64,000 nucleotides of DNA, from NCBI RefSeq assembly GCF_020736705.1, contig NZ_CP085990.1:744001-808000 (forward strand), given 5' to 3'. Below are positions 37,700 through 47,800 of this stretch, one piece after another (position 1 is the first letter of the stretch; each line of letters opens with the position of its first letter). The stretch comes from Psychrobacter sanguinis (GTDB taxonomy: Bacteria > Pseudomonadota > Gammaproteobacteria > Pseudomonadales > Moraxellaceae). The notes under the pieces were generated by a model. The model did no database searches, was not told the origin of the DNA, and saw nothing but the letters and a program-made list of their open reading frames with translations. A program made the translations under genes and the position numbers.

Positions 37700-37966
37700 T
37701 TAACGACGCAGACCTAATTCGCTGATTAGTGACGCATAGCGAGCAAGATCTTTACCTTTTAAGTAGTCAAGTAACTTGCGACGTTGGTTAACCATACGGA
37801 TTAAACCACGACGGCTATGGTGATCACCTTTATGCTCTTTGAAGTGACCTTGTAGGTCATTAATACGAGCACTTAATAGTGCGATTTGTACTTCAGGTGA
37901 ACCAGTGTCGCCAGGAGCGCGCTGATATTGAGCAATAATTTGTTGACGATCGGTATTAGTTAGCAT
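37700..37966 (-). CDS. rpsO: 30S ribosomal protein S15
   Basis: 88 residues, the length expected for S15, which binds the central domain of 16S rRNA early in 30S assembly. The conserved [28 protein letters not shown] and [10 protein letters not shown] segments are present. The frame can be read from an ATG at 37981, but that ATG lies in front of the AGGAG that serves the ATG at 37966 (six-base spacing). The shorter form also matches the family start. In E. coli it follows truB directly. Here about 2 kb, including three other genes, separates the two. Confidence 0.97.
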   Translation of the reverse strand: MLTNTDRQQIIAQYQRAPGDTGSPEVQIALLSARINDLQGHFKEHKGDHHSRRGLIRMVNQRRKLLDYLKGKDLARYASLISELGLRR

Positions 37967-38074
37967 AACTTTCTCCTGCAATGCATTGATAATATAAAGT
38001 CAATTTTATTGGGGACATCCCTGCATTACTAGAGATGACCTAAAAAAATGACTAAGTAAGCCTATTATTATAAC

Positions 38075-38106
38075 AAAAAACTACTCACGAGTGAGTAGTT
38101 TTTTTA
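38075..38106. terminator. Hairpin terminator upstream of rpsO
   Basis: AAAAAACTACTCAC and GTGAGTAGTTTTTT are perfect arms around GA. Located between the small acidic-protein gene (38205) and rpsO. Confidence 0.85.
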
Positions 38107-38204
38107 AATCATTCCCAACATAATCCAATTGAAATTTAGGTCAAATAAGATAAGTGGGTAATCTAAGACATAAATAGAGAAGAAGAGCTAGCTAGTCAGT
38201 GAGT

Positions 38205-38357
38205 TTATTTTGAAGCTTTATCTTCGGTAGCATTCCCAGCTAAGTCATCTTCATCTAAATCTGCTGTAGTCGCCTCTGCTAAACTATCGGGCTCTTGGAT
38301 ATTCTCCAATGATTTTTCGATTTCATCACTTTCTGGTGCTTGATTCGAGTTACTCAT
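38205..38357 (-). CDS. Small acidic hydrophilic protein, 50 residues
   Basis: Too short for usual length cut-offs. It starts MSNSNQAPESDEIEKSLENI and ends EDKASK, with about a third Asp and Glu and no Cys, Trp, Tyr or Phe. It is probably disordered. AAAGGA eight bases before the ATG is a strong ribosome-binding site. The next gene upstream on the same strand (38426-38590) is another tiny hydrophilic protein with the same kind of leader. Base use and the good translation signals support a real gene, but I do not recognise a family and the function is unknown. It could be a stress-induced protein, by context. Confidence 0.68.
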   Translation of the reverse strand: MSNSNQAPESDEIEKSLENIQEPDSLAEATTADLDEDDLAGNATEDKASK

Positions 38358-38425
38358 AAGTATTTTCCTTTATGCAGTTGTTCTATATGTACTGTTCGTT
38401 ATATATAGATATAGGACAATTTGCC

Positions 38426-38590
38426 TTATTTAGACTGACTTTGCTCGAGATTTTCAGCGATACCTTCCGCTGCTTTATCTTGTTCTTTATCTTTATTATT
38501 ACCTAAGTTACCTTCAACTTGGTTTTTTAAGCCAGCAATTTCTGCATCTGGTTGTTGTTGAGTAAATTTATTTTCATTAGACTGTGTCAT
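38426..38590 (-). CDS. Small hydrophilic protein, 54 residues, possibly CsbD-like
   Basis: Reads MTQSNENKFTQQQPDAEIAG at the start, then LKNQVEGNLGNNKDKEQDKA, ending SQSK. It is rich in Gln, Asn, Lys and Glu and has one aromatic residue. AAGGA six bases before the ATG is a strong ribosome-binding site. The GLKNQVEGNLGN and DKAAEGIAEN pattern faintly recalls CsbD-type general-stress proteins, but this is too weak to assign. It lies between the DJ-1/PfpI gene and the 50-residue acidic protein gene, all on the minus strand, a plausible small stress operon. Confidence 0.68.
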   Translation of the reverse strand: MTQSNENKFTQQQPDAEIAGLKNQVEGNLGNNKDKEQDKAAEGIAENLEQSQSK

Positions 38591-38675
38591 AGTATTTCCT
38601 TATTAAATTAGTATTAGATTGCTTGTTAATAGTTTATTTAATGCCTTTTAAAAAAAGCCATTAATTCAATAAAAC

Positions 38676-39206
38676 CTATTGGCTTACCGCTTTATCAATA
38701 GCGGTGGCAAAAGCTTCAATATCGTCTGGATTTCGAGAAGTAATGATATTGCCATCTTGTTGTACTTGTTTATCAACAAAGGTAGCCCCTGCATTTTCAA
38801 GATCTGTCTGTAAAGAATGATAGGCAGTTAGCGTTTTGCCTTTAGCCAAACCACTGTTAATTAACAACCAAGGGGCATGACAAATAGCAGCGACTGTTTT
38901 ATTGTTGTCATAAAAGCTTTTCACAAAATCTTGTGCTGCCTTATCAATACGAATGGTATCAGCATTTACGGTACCACCTGGCAAAACCACAGCAGCGTAA
39001 TCTTCTGCATTGGCCTCACTTAAAAATAAGTCAGCGGTAAAGGTGTCTGCTTTATCAACGTCCCCTTCCATGGCTTGAACTTCTTTTTTATCATTAGTAG
39101 TAATAAGTACCGTTTCATGACCTTTTTCTTTTAGTAAGCGGTCCACTTCGGCATATTCTGCTTGTTCAAAATGCGAATTTAGTAAAAATGCAATTTTATT
39201 ACTCAT
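38676..39206 (-). CDS. DJ-1/PfpI family protein (type 1 glutamine amidotransferase-like)
   Basis: 176 residues of the DJ-1/ThiJ/PfpI superfamily, which includes glyoxalase III, deglycase-like and stress chaperone proteins. The nucleophile elbow AAICHAPW contains C109-H110. VVLPGGTVNADTIR, SFYDNNKTVAA and NIITSRNPDDIEAF are family segments, and the last is close to the PfpI/YhbO branch. The frame opens with TTG at 39212; the ATG at 39206 has GGAGAG seven bases upstream and is preferred. Upstream is a long T-rich spacer. Downstream, in the same direction, are the two tiny hydrophilic-protein genes. A stress role is likely from the family; substrate unknown. Confidence 0.88.
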   Translation of the reverse strand: MSNKIAFLLNSHFEQAEYAEVDRLLKEKGHETVLITTNDKKEVQAMEGDVDKADTFTADLFLSEANAEDYAAVVLPGGTVNADTIRIDKAAQDFVKSFYDNNKTVAAICHAPWLLINSGLAKGKTLTAYHSLQTDLENAGATFVDKQVQQDGNIITSRNPDDIEAFATAIDKAVSQ

Positions 39207-39992
39207 TGTCAAACTCTCCGTTATCTATATAGATGGGGTAAAAGTAATACGACTTAATTTGTTTGGTAAGTTTTAATTTATAGTCTCATTATTTTTAATT
39301 ATTGCCTTATGTCCTTTATTATTTTTAGAATTATCAAACAATCTCAGTAATTTTAATTTAGATTCATTATCAAGACTAAGTAAGCATCCCGCCAATATCA
39401 TTGACTTTCATTTTCTAATTCTAATTTATTATTTTTATATTTGATTTTTATTTACTTTAAAAACAACAAACAGACTTCATTTTTATATTACTTAACCCGT
39501 TTTTGTTATTGGTTTTCTTTTTATTCTTAAGATTAAGGTTAAGCTTTTTATATTTTTCTAGTTATTAATTATTTTTAATTATTCAAATACCCAAGGGACC
39601 TAATTTTTATTTTTTTAATAGTTTTTTATTTTTTCAAATTATTAATATATTTTTATAGTTCATAATGCATTCCTTAGCTTCACTATCTAGATTACAAGCT
39701 TGTCTTATCTTGTAAAAGATACAGGTTGCAAGTAAATGTGTGCATTTGTGAAATGTGTTGGTACTAAGTAAATTAAGAGGCGTTTGTGTCTATTAAATTA
39801 AAGACATAAAAAAACCCATATCATTCAATAGGATATGGGTTTAGTGAACTTTTGAATAAGTTATGAATTATTAGATTTCCAAAACATATTACTTTTAACA
39901 AAGAGTTTTTTTAGACAGGCCAAAAAACAAATAGCTCGTTAATTAAATATATAGAGATTAATTTAATACTCATTAAACGCCTATAAACTTTC
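39207..39992. other. Very T-rich spacer between truB and the DJ-1 gene
   Basis: 786 bases, including about 380 (39280-39660) that are extremely T-rich on the plus strand with many T4-T8 runs. It also holds the truB terminator (39808-39841). No gene seen. It must include the promoter for the minus-strand DJ-1 gene. Confidence 0.55.
39808..39841 (-). terminator. Terminator after truB
   Basis: AAACCCATATC and GATATGGGTTT pair around a short loop and are followed by a T-run on the minus strand. Closes the nusA-truB transcript. Confidence 0.82.
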
Positions 39993-41027
39993 TCAACGCT
40001 GAATCATCTTCTTTGGCTGCAAACGACCATTAAGCTCGAGTTCACCCAATCCTAAAAACGATCCTTCAGCGGTAACTAGCTTAATATCACAGCTAAGTCG
40101 GTCATCACCTAAATCTTGTCCATCATCCTTCGTAAGCGACTCTTTTAAATACTGTATCAAGGTATCATCAAGTTGCTCATAGACATTGAGACGTTGTCCC
40201 ATATGTAACCGTTCACACTGAGCTTCTGTTACCGCTAGTGTCGCCACATCATTGATACAAGCGTCGATATCTTGTAATTGCTGCAGACGTTGTTCATGAG
40301 TCATACTTTCTAACTGATCTAGGGTTAAAGCCTGTTCAATATCGAAATGACCCACTTGGATACGGCGCAGAGCTGTTAGATGCCCTAATGTTCCTAATGC
40401 TTGGGCGATATCTTCTGCCAATACTCGGACATAAGTACCTTTAGAACAAGTGACTGTCAGCAATAGCTCATCCGCTACCTCTGTTAACGCCAGAGACAGA
40501 TTTTTGATAGTAATAGGACGGGCAGGACGTTCAATCTCGATACCTTCACGGGCATACTCATATAGTTTTTTGCCGTCTTTCTTAAGTGCTGAGTACATGG
40601 GCGGAACTTGTAGGATATCACCCAAAAACTTAGCAGTGACCTGCTCTAACTCTGATAATAAAAGTTTAGGAACTGGCTTTTCAGCCACAACCTTCCCTTC
40701 TGCATCGCCAGTATCTGTTTGAATGCCTAGCTTTATCGTCGCCTGATAGGACTTGTCTGCATCAAGTTGATAATGACTAAACTTGGTGGCTTCCCCCAAA
40801 CATACAGGCAGTAAACCGGTTGCCATCGGGTCAAGAGTACCCGTATGACCGGCCTTTTTGCTGTCATGTACAGGTGACTTAAGTAGATACTTGACCTTAG
40901 ACACCACCTGCTGTGAAGTCAGTCCCTTCGGCTTATCAATTAAAATGACCCCTGATACTCTACTTTTTGGAGCCTGAGTTACTTTATTAGGAGACTGAGC
41001 TGTATTAGGTACTTTATCTAAGGTCAT
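39993..41027 (-). CDS. truB: tRNA pseudouridine(55) synthase TruB
   Basis: A 344-residue enzyme that converts U55 in the T-loop of tRNA to pseudouridine. The catalytic motif GHTGTLDPMATG has D66 as nucleophile. GVILIDKPKGLTS at the start and SKGTYVRVLAEDIAQALG in the middle are standard. The last 80 residues form the PUA-like RNA-binding domain. The first 25 residues are a polar extension not needed for the fold. It lies 78 bases after rbfA on the same strand, the usual infB-rbfA-truB order, and ends at a clear terminator instead of leading into rpsO. Confidence 0.96.
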   Translation of the reverse strand: MTLDKVPNTAQSPNKVTQAPKSRVSGVILIDKPKGLTSQQVVSKVKYLLKSPVHDSKKAGHTGTLDPMATGLLPVCLGEATKFSHYQLDADKSYQATIKLGIQTDTGDAEGKVVAEKPVPKLLLSELEQVTAKFLGDILQVPPMYSALKKDGKKLYEYAREGIEIERPARPITIKNLSLALTEVADELLLTVTCSKGTYVRVLAEDIAQALGTLGHLTALRRIQVGHFDIEQALTLDQLESMTHEQRLQQLQDIDACINDVATLAVTEAQCERLHMGQRLNVYEQLDDTLIQYLKESLTKDDGQDLGDDRLSCDIKLVTAEGSFLGLGELELNGRLQPKKMIQR

Positions 41028-41105
41028 TAAAATCTACTTATTCACTTGATGCTAAACAAAATAATGGCTTAAACCAAAACAGTGTTAAAAGTTAATTTAA
41101 AACCA

Positions 41106-41531
41106 TTAAAGTGAGGCGTCGTTATCGTTATCAGCCTCTACGTCACTACTGGTTTCTGTTTGCTCAGTCTTAGTAACGGCTTTATTGATAAGGTCCATCA
41201 TATAGTTACCTTGTGCCGTCACTTCATCATAATGGAATCTTAAACGTGGCGTAGTACGGGTTTTAAGGCTGTGACTTAATTCAGTACGTAAAAATCCGGC
41301 TGCTTTGTTAAGCACCTGCAAGCTCTCTTCGTGGCTATGCTTGCTCATTGCATCATTAAGTTCAGGCTCCATCACCGTCACATAGATATCAGCGTAGCCC
41401 AAATCAGAGCTCACTTTGACACTAGAAATGGTGACAAAACCGGTTAGACGGGGATCATTAATTTCATCACGAATTAGTACAGCAAGTTCACGTTGAATTT
41501 GATCACCTAAGCGCTGTAAACGTTGGTTCAT
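41106..41531 (-). CDS. rbfA: Ribosome-binding factor A
   Basis: 141 residues with a KH-like fold. It binds the 30S subunit near helix 1 of 16S rRNA and helps late maturation, especially in the cold. RLGDQIQRELAVLIRDEINDPRLTGFVTISSVKVSSDLGYADIYV is characteristic (in two parts around the DPRL motif), and PRLRFHYDE is the conserved C-terminal motif. The extra acidic tail (VEADNDNDASL) is common in the family. AAGGA lies seven bases before the ATG. It follows infB, with a terminator-like hairpin between. Confidence 0.95.
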   Translation of the reverse strand: MNQRLQRLGDQIQRELAVLIRDEINDPRLTGFVTISSVKVSSDLGYADIYVTVMEPELNDAMSKHSHEESLQVLNKAAGFLRTELSHSLKTRTTPRLRFHYDEVTAQGNYMMDLINKAVTKTEQTETSSDVEADNDNDASL

Positions 41532-41653
41532 GGTGGTGTCCTTTCGATGGCGTTATGGCAGGAGTCTTAAGGTCACACTGCGCAATGCTCAAGGCAATAG
41601 CGTTAAATGACTCTCACTCATGATAACCCATAATAAATTTGATAAAAAATGAT

Positions 41654-41692
41654 TAAAAAAAAAGACCTAACAGGATGACCTGATAGGTCTTT
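41654..41692 (-). terminator. Terminator or attenuator between infB and rbfA
   Basis: On the minus strand AAAGACCTA and TAGGTCTTT, extended by CAG/CTG, close a loop of about six bases and run into nine T. It sits inside a normally co-transcribed gene pair. Confidence 0.75.
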
Positions 41693-41710
41693 GACTACTA
41701 TTTTAAATAA

Positions 41711-44428
41711 CTAGATAGTACGTTGAATCTCTTGGATTTCAAATACTTCAATCTTATCGCCGACTTCAACATCATAGCCGCGAACCGCAAGACCACATTC
41801 CATACCTGCTCTTACTTCATTCACGTCATCTTTATAACGACGTAACGATTGTAGTTGACCGGTAAAGACCACTTTGTCATCACGTAATACGCGGATAGAC
41901 TTGTTGCGATAGATGGTTCCTTCGACCACCATACAACCTGCTGCAGCACCAAACTTACTTGAACGGAACACATCACGTACTTCAGCAATACCCAAGATCT
42001 TCTCACGATGTTCAGGAGACAGCATACCACTCATTGCGGCTTTAACATCGTCAATTAGACCATAAATAACGCTGTAGTAACGAATGTCGATATTTGCTTC
42101 GTCCGCTTTACGTTTCGCCGCATTGTCTGCACGAACGTTGAAGCCTAGTAATACCGCTTCACTCGATTCCGCAAGTGTTACGTCTGATTCCGCAATTGGA
42201 CCGACACCTGAGCTGATGACTTTAACTTTAACTTCATCAGTAGACAGCTCATTCAGAGCGGCAAGTAGGGCTTCTAGCGTACCACGTACATCTGTCTTCA
42301 AGATGATGTTTAGGAAAGACAAGTCATCTTGACCCATCTGCTCAAACATACTCTCAAGACGCATCTTGTTCTGACGCTCAAGCTGCTGCTCACGCTCACG
42401 GTTGGCACGGAACTCAGCCACTTCACGCGCTTTCTTCTCATCTGAAACGACTAAGAATTCGCTACCTGCTGCTGGTGTATCCGGTAAGCCCAAAATCTCG
42501 ACAGGGATTGACGGACCGGCTGACTTAACACGTTTGCCTGTTTCGTCAGTCATCGCACGAACTTTACCGTAGAACTCACCCGCTAATACTAGGTCGCCTT
42601 GGTTTAATGTACCTTTCTTAACTAAGATACTGGCTACCGCACCACGACCTTTTTCAAGACGAGACTCGATAACTACGCCCTGAGCAGCGCCTTCAGTCGG
42701 TGCTTCAAGCTCCATAAGCTCAGCTTGTAAGTTAATAAGCTCTAGTAGCTCATCAATACCTTCGCCAGTTTTAGCAGAGATTTTAGCCAAAGGTACGTCA
42801 CCGCCCCAAGCTTCAGTTACCACTTCTTTAGTGGTTAACTCGTTTAGAACACGGTCAGGATCAGCAGTGCTCTTATCCATCTTGTTGATAGCAACAATGA
42901 TTGGTGTACCAGAAGCACGTGCATGGTCAATCGCTTCTTCTGTCTGAGGCATCATGCCATCATCAGCCGCCACAACTAGAACCACGATATCTGTCGCTTG
43001 CGCACCACGTGAACGCATAGCCGTAAACGCTGCGTGACCTGGGGTATCTAGGAAAGTAATGACGCCACGGTTAGTCTCAACATGGTAAGCACCAATATGT
43101 TGCGTAATACCACCTGCTTCACCTGGAGCCACTTTGGTTTCACGAATCTTATCAAGTAAAGAGGTTTTACCATGGTCAACGTGACCCATAATAGTGACAA
43201 CTGGCGGACGAGTCTGCACATTACTGCTACGCTCTTCTACCGCTTCGTGTAAATCATCTTCAACTTTAGTATCGCTAACTGGAACTGGGTTATGACCCAT
43301 TTCTTCAACGATTAAGCTAGCTGTGGCCTGATCAATAGGTTCTTCAGCACTAACAATTTCACCCATTTTCATGAGTAATTTAGTGACTTCGCGGGCTTTA
43401 ACTGCCATACGCTGAGCTAAGTCAGAAACTACTATTTGCTCAGGAATTTCAACGTTATAAACAATCTTCTCAACTGGTTTTTCAAACTTATGCTGAGAGG
43501 CTTGTGATGATTTTAAGCCATGTTTACGGTTGCGAATTTCGCGCTCTTCTTGGCCTTTACGGCGACGGCCACGAGTGGCAGTACTTGAAGAACCACGTTT
43601 AATTTCGCGACGCTCTTTTTCAAAAGACTCTTCTAAAGCTTCACCCACTAGGCCTTCAGCTAAAGGCTCATCTTTACGTACTTCTGCCACAGGCTCTTTA
43701 TCGCTGTATTTGCCTGCCATTTTGCGCATTTGCTCAAGCGTTTTCTTCTGAGCTTCTTCCGCTTGTTTACGTCGGGTTTCAGCTTCGATTTGACGCAGAC
43801 GCTCTTCTTCCACTTCACGGGCTTCACGAGCTTTACGCTCCGCTGCCGTTTCTACTTTTGGCTTCGTAGGTGCAGTTTTCTTCTTAGGCGCTTCTTTTGC
43901 TTCAACAGCAGCTTTACTGCCTTTTTTCACAACAACGGTAGACACTTCATCTTTTTTGTCACTAGATGAACTGCCACCGCCTAAGTTTGCACGCATAGCG
44001 GCCAAAGTAGCAGCTTGACGTTGTTCTGCTTCTTTTTTGACTTGTTCGCGTTTTTTAGCTTCTTCTTCAGCGCGTTGCTTCGCTTCTAAAGCGGCTTTTT
44101 CACGCGCAGCAATTTCTTCAGCCAGTTTATTTGGATCTGGCTTTTCAAATACTTTCTTCTTACGAACTTCAACGTTAACGCTTTTTGACTTGCCTGAAGA
44201 GCCAGTCACACGAGCAGTACTGGTCGTTTTAGATTTAAGGCTAATACGACGCTTCTCTTTTTGTCCGTGTGATTGCTTCAAGAAAGCTACCAGCTGTTCC
44301 TGCTCAAGCTCGGTGACCAGGTCATCCTCGCCACGAGCAGGCAGCCCAGCATCAGTCAGTTGCTTCTGTACTGCACTGACTGTCTTGCTTACCATGTCTG
44401 CTAATTCTTTGACGGTCTTATCTGCCAT
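41711..44428 (-). CDS. infB: Translation initiation factor IF-2
   Basis: A 905-residue GTPase that delivers initiator tRNA to the 30S subunit. The N-terminal IF2_N domain ([17 protein letters not shown]) is followed by a long, highly charged Lys/Glu/Ala/Arg-rich region (about residues 90-300). A second IF2_N-like part comes next. The G-domain has GHVDHGKTS (about 414), DTPGHAAF and NKMD. Domains II-IV end the protein ([13 protein letters not shown]). In the same direction and 17 bases after nusA, so translationally close. The ribosome-binding site at the ATG is weak, which is common inside such operons. Confidence 0.97.
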   Translation of the reverse strand: MADKTVKELADMVSKTVSAVQKQLTDAGLPARGEDDLVTELEQEQLVAFLKQSHGQKEKRRISLKSKTTSTARVTGSSGKSKSVNVEVRKKKVFEKPDPNKLAEEIAAREKAALEAKQRAEEEAKKREQVKKEAEQRQAATLAAMRANLGGGSSSSDKKDEVSTVVVKKGSKAAVEAKEAPKKKTAPTKPKVETAAERKAREAREVEEERLRQIEAETRRKQAEEAQKKTLEQMRKMAGKYSDKEPVAEVRKDEPLAEGLVGEALEESFEKERREIKRGSSSTATRGRRRKGQEEREIRNRKHGLKSSQASQHKFEKPVEKIVYNVEIPEQIVVSDLAQRMAVKAREVTKLLMKMGEIVSAEEPIDQATASLIVEEMGHNPVPVSDTKVEDDLHEAVEERSSNVQTRPPVVTIMGHVDHGKTSLLDKIRETKVAPGEAGGITQHIGAYHVETNRGVITFLDTPGHAAFTAMRSRGAQATDIVVLVVAADDGMMPQTEEAIDHARASGTPIIVAINKMDKSTADPDRVLNELTTKEVVTEAWGGDVPLAKISAKTGEGIDELLELINLQAELMELEAPTEGAAQGVVIESRLEKGRGAVASILVKKGTLNQGDLVLAGEFYGKVRAMTDETGKRVKSAGPSIPVEILGLPDTPAAGSEFLVVSDEKKAREVAEFRANREREQQLERQNKMRLESMFEQMGQDDLSFLNIILKTDVRGTLEALLAALNELSTDEVKVKVISSGVGPIAESDVTLAESSEAVLLGFNVRADNAAKRKADEANIDIRYYSVIYGLIDDVKAAMSGMLSPEHREKILGIAEVRDVFRSSKFGAAAGCMVVEGTIYRNKSIRVLRDDKVVFTGQLQSLRRYKDDVNEVRAGMECGLAVRGYDVEVGDKIEVFEIQEIQRTI

Positions 44429-44445
44429 TTATAGTCACCTATTTA

Positions 44446-45933
44446 TTATTCTTCATTAAACCAAGATTCACGTGCCTTCATGATCAGCTCACCCGCAGTT
44501 TTCTCATCAAGACCTTCAATGTCTTCAAGATCAAATACTGCTTGTTCTGCTAAATCATCTAACGTGATGATGTCACGTTGAGCCAGCTTGTACGCCCAGT
44601 CGGTCGTCATGCCGTCCATTGTGAGCAACTCTTTGCTTGGCTCTTTCATATTTTGCTGTTTAACCAGTTCATCAGCAATGACTACTTCTTTCGCACGCTC
44701 TTGAATCATTTCAATTGCGTCGTCGTCAAGACCTTCGATGTCATAGAAAGTCTCAACAGGCACATAAGCCACTTCTTCAATACTGGTAAAGCCCACATCA
44801 ACTAACGCTTGAGCCAAATCTTCATCTACTTCTAGACGATTATAGAACAGCTCAAGATAAGCTTTTGTTTCATTCTGTTGACGCTCTAGGTACTCTGCTT
44901 CAAGCATCATATTTAATTTATAGCCGGTTAACTCAGAGGCCAAACGTACGTTTTGACCTTGTGCACCAATGGCGCGGGCTAACTGATCATTCGCAGTAAA
45001 GATAATGTCTGCTGTTTTGGCATCTTCATCTAGAATAATACTGCTTACATCTGCAGGCTCTAAAGCACTGATGATGTATTGTGCTGGGTCATCAGACCAT
45101 ACGATAACATCGATACGTTCACCATCAAGCTCAGACTGTACGGCTTGAATACGTGTACCGCGCATACCGATACATGCGCCGACGGGATCAATACGATGAT
45201 CATTGGTCTTTACAGATATTTTAGCACGAACACCAGGCTGACGGGCCACATCACGAATTTCAATGATTTGTTCGCTAATTTCTGGTACTTCTTTATTCAT
45301 CAACGCAATTAGCATGTCAGGGCTAGTACGTGATAACAATAATTGAGCGCCGCGATTGTCACGATTCACATGATATAGGATAGCATTAATACGAGACTTT
45401 ACGCGTAATTGTTCACGTGGCAACATTTGATCACGTGATAAGTAGCCTTCAGCATTATCCCCTAAATCAATGATATAACCATCACGGGTTTGTTTTTTAA
45501 CTTCGCCATACATCATCTCACCAATTCTAGGTTCAAAGGCATCGGCAGTTAAAGCACGCTCTGCTTCACGAATCTTCTGAATGATAACTTGCTTAGCCTG
45601 AGTAGCTGCAATACGTCCAAATTCGATAGATTCGATTTGTTCTTCTTTGATATCACCAATTGACCATTCATTTTCGTCAAGATCACTGATGGCTAACTGA
45701 CAAGCAGGCATCTCATGGTCTTCATCGGCAACCACTGTCCAATAACGGTACGTATCATAATCGCCGGTATCACGGTCAATTTCAACACGCACAGCCACTT
45801 CAGGCTGTTCGGTATACACTCTTTTTTTAGTAGAAACTACCAAAGCCTCTTCAATTGCTTCGAAGATGTCTTCTGGATTTAGGCCTTTTTCGTTACTGAC
45901 GGTTTCTACTACCGTTAAAATTTCTCGACTCAT
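44446..45933 (-). CDS. nusA: Transcription termination/antitermination protein NusA
   Basis: A 495-residue RNA-polymerase-associated factor. The N-terminal domain (1-125) binds polymerase. S1 follows (about 135-200, GEVKKQTRDGYIIDLGDNAEGYL), then two KH domains with VGACIGMRGTRIQAVQSEL and ARAIGAQGQNVRLAS. Two C-terminal acidic helix-hairpin-helix repeats (about 365-495) each contain an IEGLDE/DIEGLDDD-like loop, the arrangement seen in gammaproteobacteria. 232 bases after rimP and 17 before infB on the same strand. Confidence 0.97.
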   Translation of the reverse strand: MSREILTVVETVSNEKGLNPEDIFEAIEEALVVSTKKRVYTEQPEVAVRVEIDRDTGDYDTYRYWTVVADEDHEMPACQLAISDLDENEWSIGDIKEEQIESIEFGRIAATQAKQVIIQKIREAERALTADAFEPRIGEMMYGEVKKQTRDGYIIDLGDNAEGYLSRDQMLPREQLRVKSRINAILYHVNRDNRGAQLLLSRTSPDMLIALMNKEVPEISEQIIEIRDVARQPGVRAKISVKTNDHRIDPVGACIGMRGTRIQAVQSELDGERIDVIVWSDDPAQYIISALEPADVSSIILDEDAKTADIIFTANDQLARAIGAQGQNVRLASELTGYKLNMMLEAEYLERQQNETKAYLELFYNRLEVDEDLAQALVDVGFTSIEEVAYVPVETFYDIEGLDDDAIEMIQERAKEVVIADELVKQQNMKEPSKELLTMDGMTTDWAYKLAQRDIITLDDLAEQAVFDLEDIEGLDEKTAGELIMKARESWFNEE

Positions 45934-46165
45934 TACACACCTATCCTCGCCTACTTATAATTTAAAGTAGCAAATAATTATTAAATTTATTTTTATCTTA
46001 GGCCTAAAAGCTGTGAGGTTTAAGTTCATTCAAAAACGTTGCTTACTATTATCTATTACCTCAGCCTAAATTAATATATAAGATGGGTTAACAGTTAACA
46101 GTAATTGACCGTATCAAATCAAGTTAAATACAATAGTAAGCTTTAGATCAACTTATATGCCAAGA

Positions 46166-46666
46166 TTACAGATCTTGATAGATTAAATTTGCTTTATCAA
46201 TATTATCAAGGGCAATATCGAATTGCTCGCCTTCGGGTGTGACTATAGACAATTGTTTATCGCCTAATTGCTCAAGCTTACCCGTCACTTTACGACGTTT
46301 TGAACTCCCTGCCCCTACTGCTTGAATTAAGCGTAAATTAAGGGTTTGACCCACATAATCGGTCATTTGCTCAGGGGCAAAGAAAGGTCTATCAAGACCT
46401 GGAGAGGAAACTTCAAGCACATATTCACCCGCAATAGGATCATGTACTTCAAGCACACCGCTAACTTGGTGAGTAACCGCCGCACAATTCTCGATAGTGA
46501 CTTGCTTATCAGCGGCTTTGTCTTCTGGCAAAGATTCAATATATATGCGTAATAATGAACGCCCACCTTGCGGTAAGAATTCCACACCCCAAAGTGCTAC
46601 ATCACAAGCAGCCACAGCTGGGGCAATAATGTCGGTTAACTGAGTGACTTTATTAGATAACTTCAT
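46166..46666 (-). CDS. rimP: Ribosome maturation factor RimP
   Basis: 166 residues, two-domain protein needed for 30S assembly. WGVEFLPQGGRSLLRIYIE and YVLEVSSPGLDRPFFAPEQ are the family signatures in the N-terminal domain; the C-terminal domain is an Sm-like barrel with KVTGKLEQLGDKQLSIV. First protein gene of the nusA cluster, 140 bases after initiator tRNA-Met on the same strand, as in E. coli (metY-rimP-nusA). Confidence 0.95.
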   Translation of the reverse strand: MKLSNKVTQLTDIIAPAVAACDVALWGVEFLPQGGRSLLRIYIESLPEDKAADKQVTIENCAAVTHQVSGVLEVHDPIAGEYVLEVSSPGLDRPFFAPEQMTDYVGQTLNLRLIQAVGAGSSKRRKVTGKLEQLGDKQLSIVTPEGEQFDIALDNIDKANLIYQDL

Positions 46667-46752
46667 GACTTGTTTTTTAGTCCATAAATAGAAGTATCTA
46701 TTATAAATGCATATTATGACTATTAGGCAATATTAAAAATAACAGATACAAA

Positions 46753-46778
46753 AAAACCCACAAACAATATGGTGGGTT
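46753..46778 (-). terminator. Terminator after initiator tRNA-Met
   Basis: AACCCACC...GTGGGTT with a T-run on the minus strand, about 30 bases after the tRNA. Confidence 0.7.
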
Positions 46779-46806
46779 AAATAAAAAGTAAGATTGAAAT
46801 AAAAAA

Positions 46807-46883
<77 letters not shown>

Positions 46884-47063
46884 TCAATCTAGGCTGACTA
46901 TTATATGTAGAATCGAATGGGTTGTCAAGCATTAAACTGATTTAATTTAAAACTTTATCAAACACCTATCAAATCGACCAAGGTAATAGCCTTACCTATA
47001 CTACTTTACTCTTTGGCTGCTTAATTGTCACAGCCTTATAGTCAACATAACCGACCATAATAT

Positions 47064-47148
47064 TGGTGCGATTGGAGGGACTTGAACCCTCACAGCTTGC
47101 GCCACCACCCCCTCAAGATGGCGTGTCTACCAATTCCACCACAATCGC
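47064..47148 (-). tRNA. tRNA-Leu (GAG)
   Basis: 85 bases with encoded CCA and a long variable arm (GGCGCAAGC type), as in leucine tRNAs. Anticodon loop TTGAGGG gives GAG, reading CUU/CUC. Sits between secG and the initiator tRNA, equivalent to E. coli leuU beside secG. Confidence 0.95.
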
Positions 47149-47438
47149 AATCTCTAATTCACTATCTGTCTTTATGAACAAGAGCTACCCTGATAGTTGT
47201 CATAGTTAAGCTTGAGGAAGCGCTATTGACGGGTTAAGCTCTTTAAACAGTGAGTGTTTATTCTAAATTAGGTTGCACATTCTACTCGTCTTTGACATAG
47301 GGTGCAACCCATTTCAAAAATGCTAACAATAAGGACTGGCGTTAATCTTGTTGTTTACTACACCGGCTACTGCACATTATTCCAGGTATCAGTACTTTAT
47401 TTAACTTATCACTTACACTCAAGTCATCACTAACTATT

Positions 47439-47756
47439 TTACTTAGAAGACGTTGGCGCAGGTGAGTTTCCTGTTACTGGTGCTTGTGAAGACGCAGGCA
47501 CATCTAACTTATACTGGCTATCTGCTTGTTTACGGGCATGAACGGCCAACGTTAAGCTGGTGGTAAAGAAAATAACTGCTAATACTGCCGTGGTACGCGT
47601 TAAGAAGTTGGCACTACCAGCTGCACCAAATACAGTGCCTGAAGACCCTGCGCCAAAAGACGCCCCTGCATCAGCCCCTTTACCGTGTTGAATTAAAATC
47701 AACCCAATCATGGCAATAGCAACAATAATATGAATGGCTAGGATAACGTTAAACAT
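47439..47756 (-). CDS. secG: Preprotein translocase subunit SecG
   Basis: A 105-residue inner-membrane subunit of the SecYEG channel. Two hydrophobic helices (about 3-23 and 54-73) flank the conserved GASFGAGSSGTVFGAAGSANFLTR loop (split here as GASFGAGSSG and TVFGAAGSANF). The tail is Gln/Pro/Ser-rich and periplasmic. Downstream of tpiA and upstream of tRNA-Leu on the same strand, the usual tpiA-secG-tRNA order. Confidence 0.94.
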   Translation of the reverse strand: MFNVILAIHIIVAIAMIGLILIQHGKGADAGASFGAGSSGTVFGAAGSANFLTRTTAVLAVIFFTTSLTLAVHARKQADSQYKLDVPASSQAPVTGNSPAPTSSK

Positions 47757-47800
47757 GCTTTGCCTTACTTAATCTTAAGAGTTAAAAGACGAAAAAATCT

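Noticed and set aside
42084..44459. Plus-strand open frames opposite infB
   Set aside because: Antisense to a well-recognised gene; Ser/Arg/Leu-rich translations typical of complement shadows.
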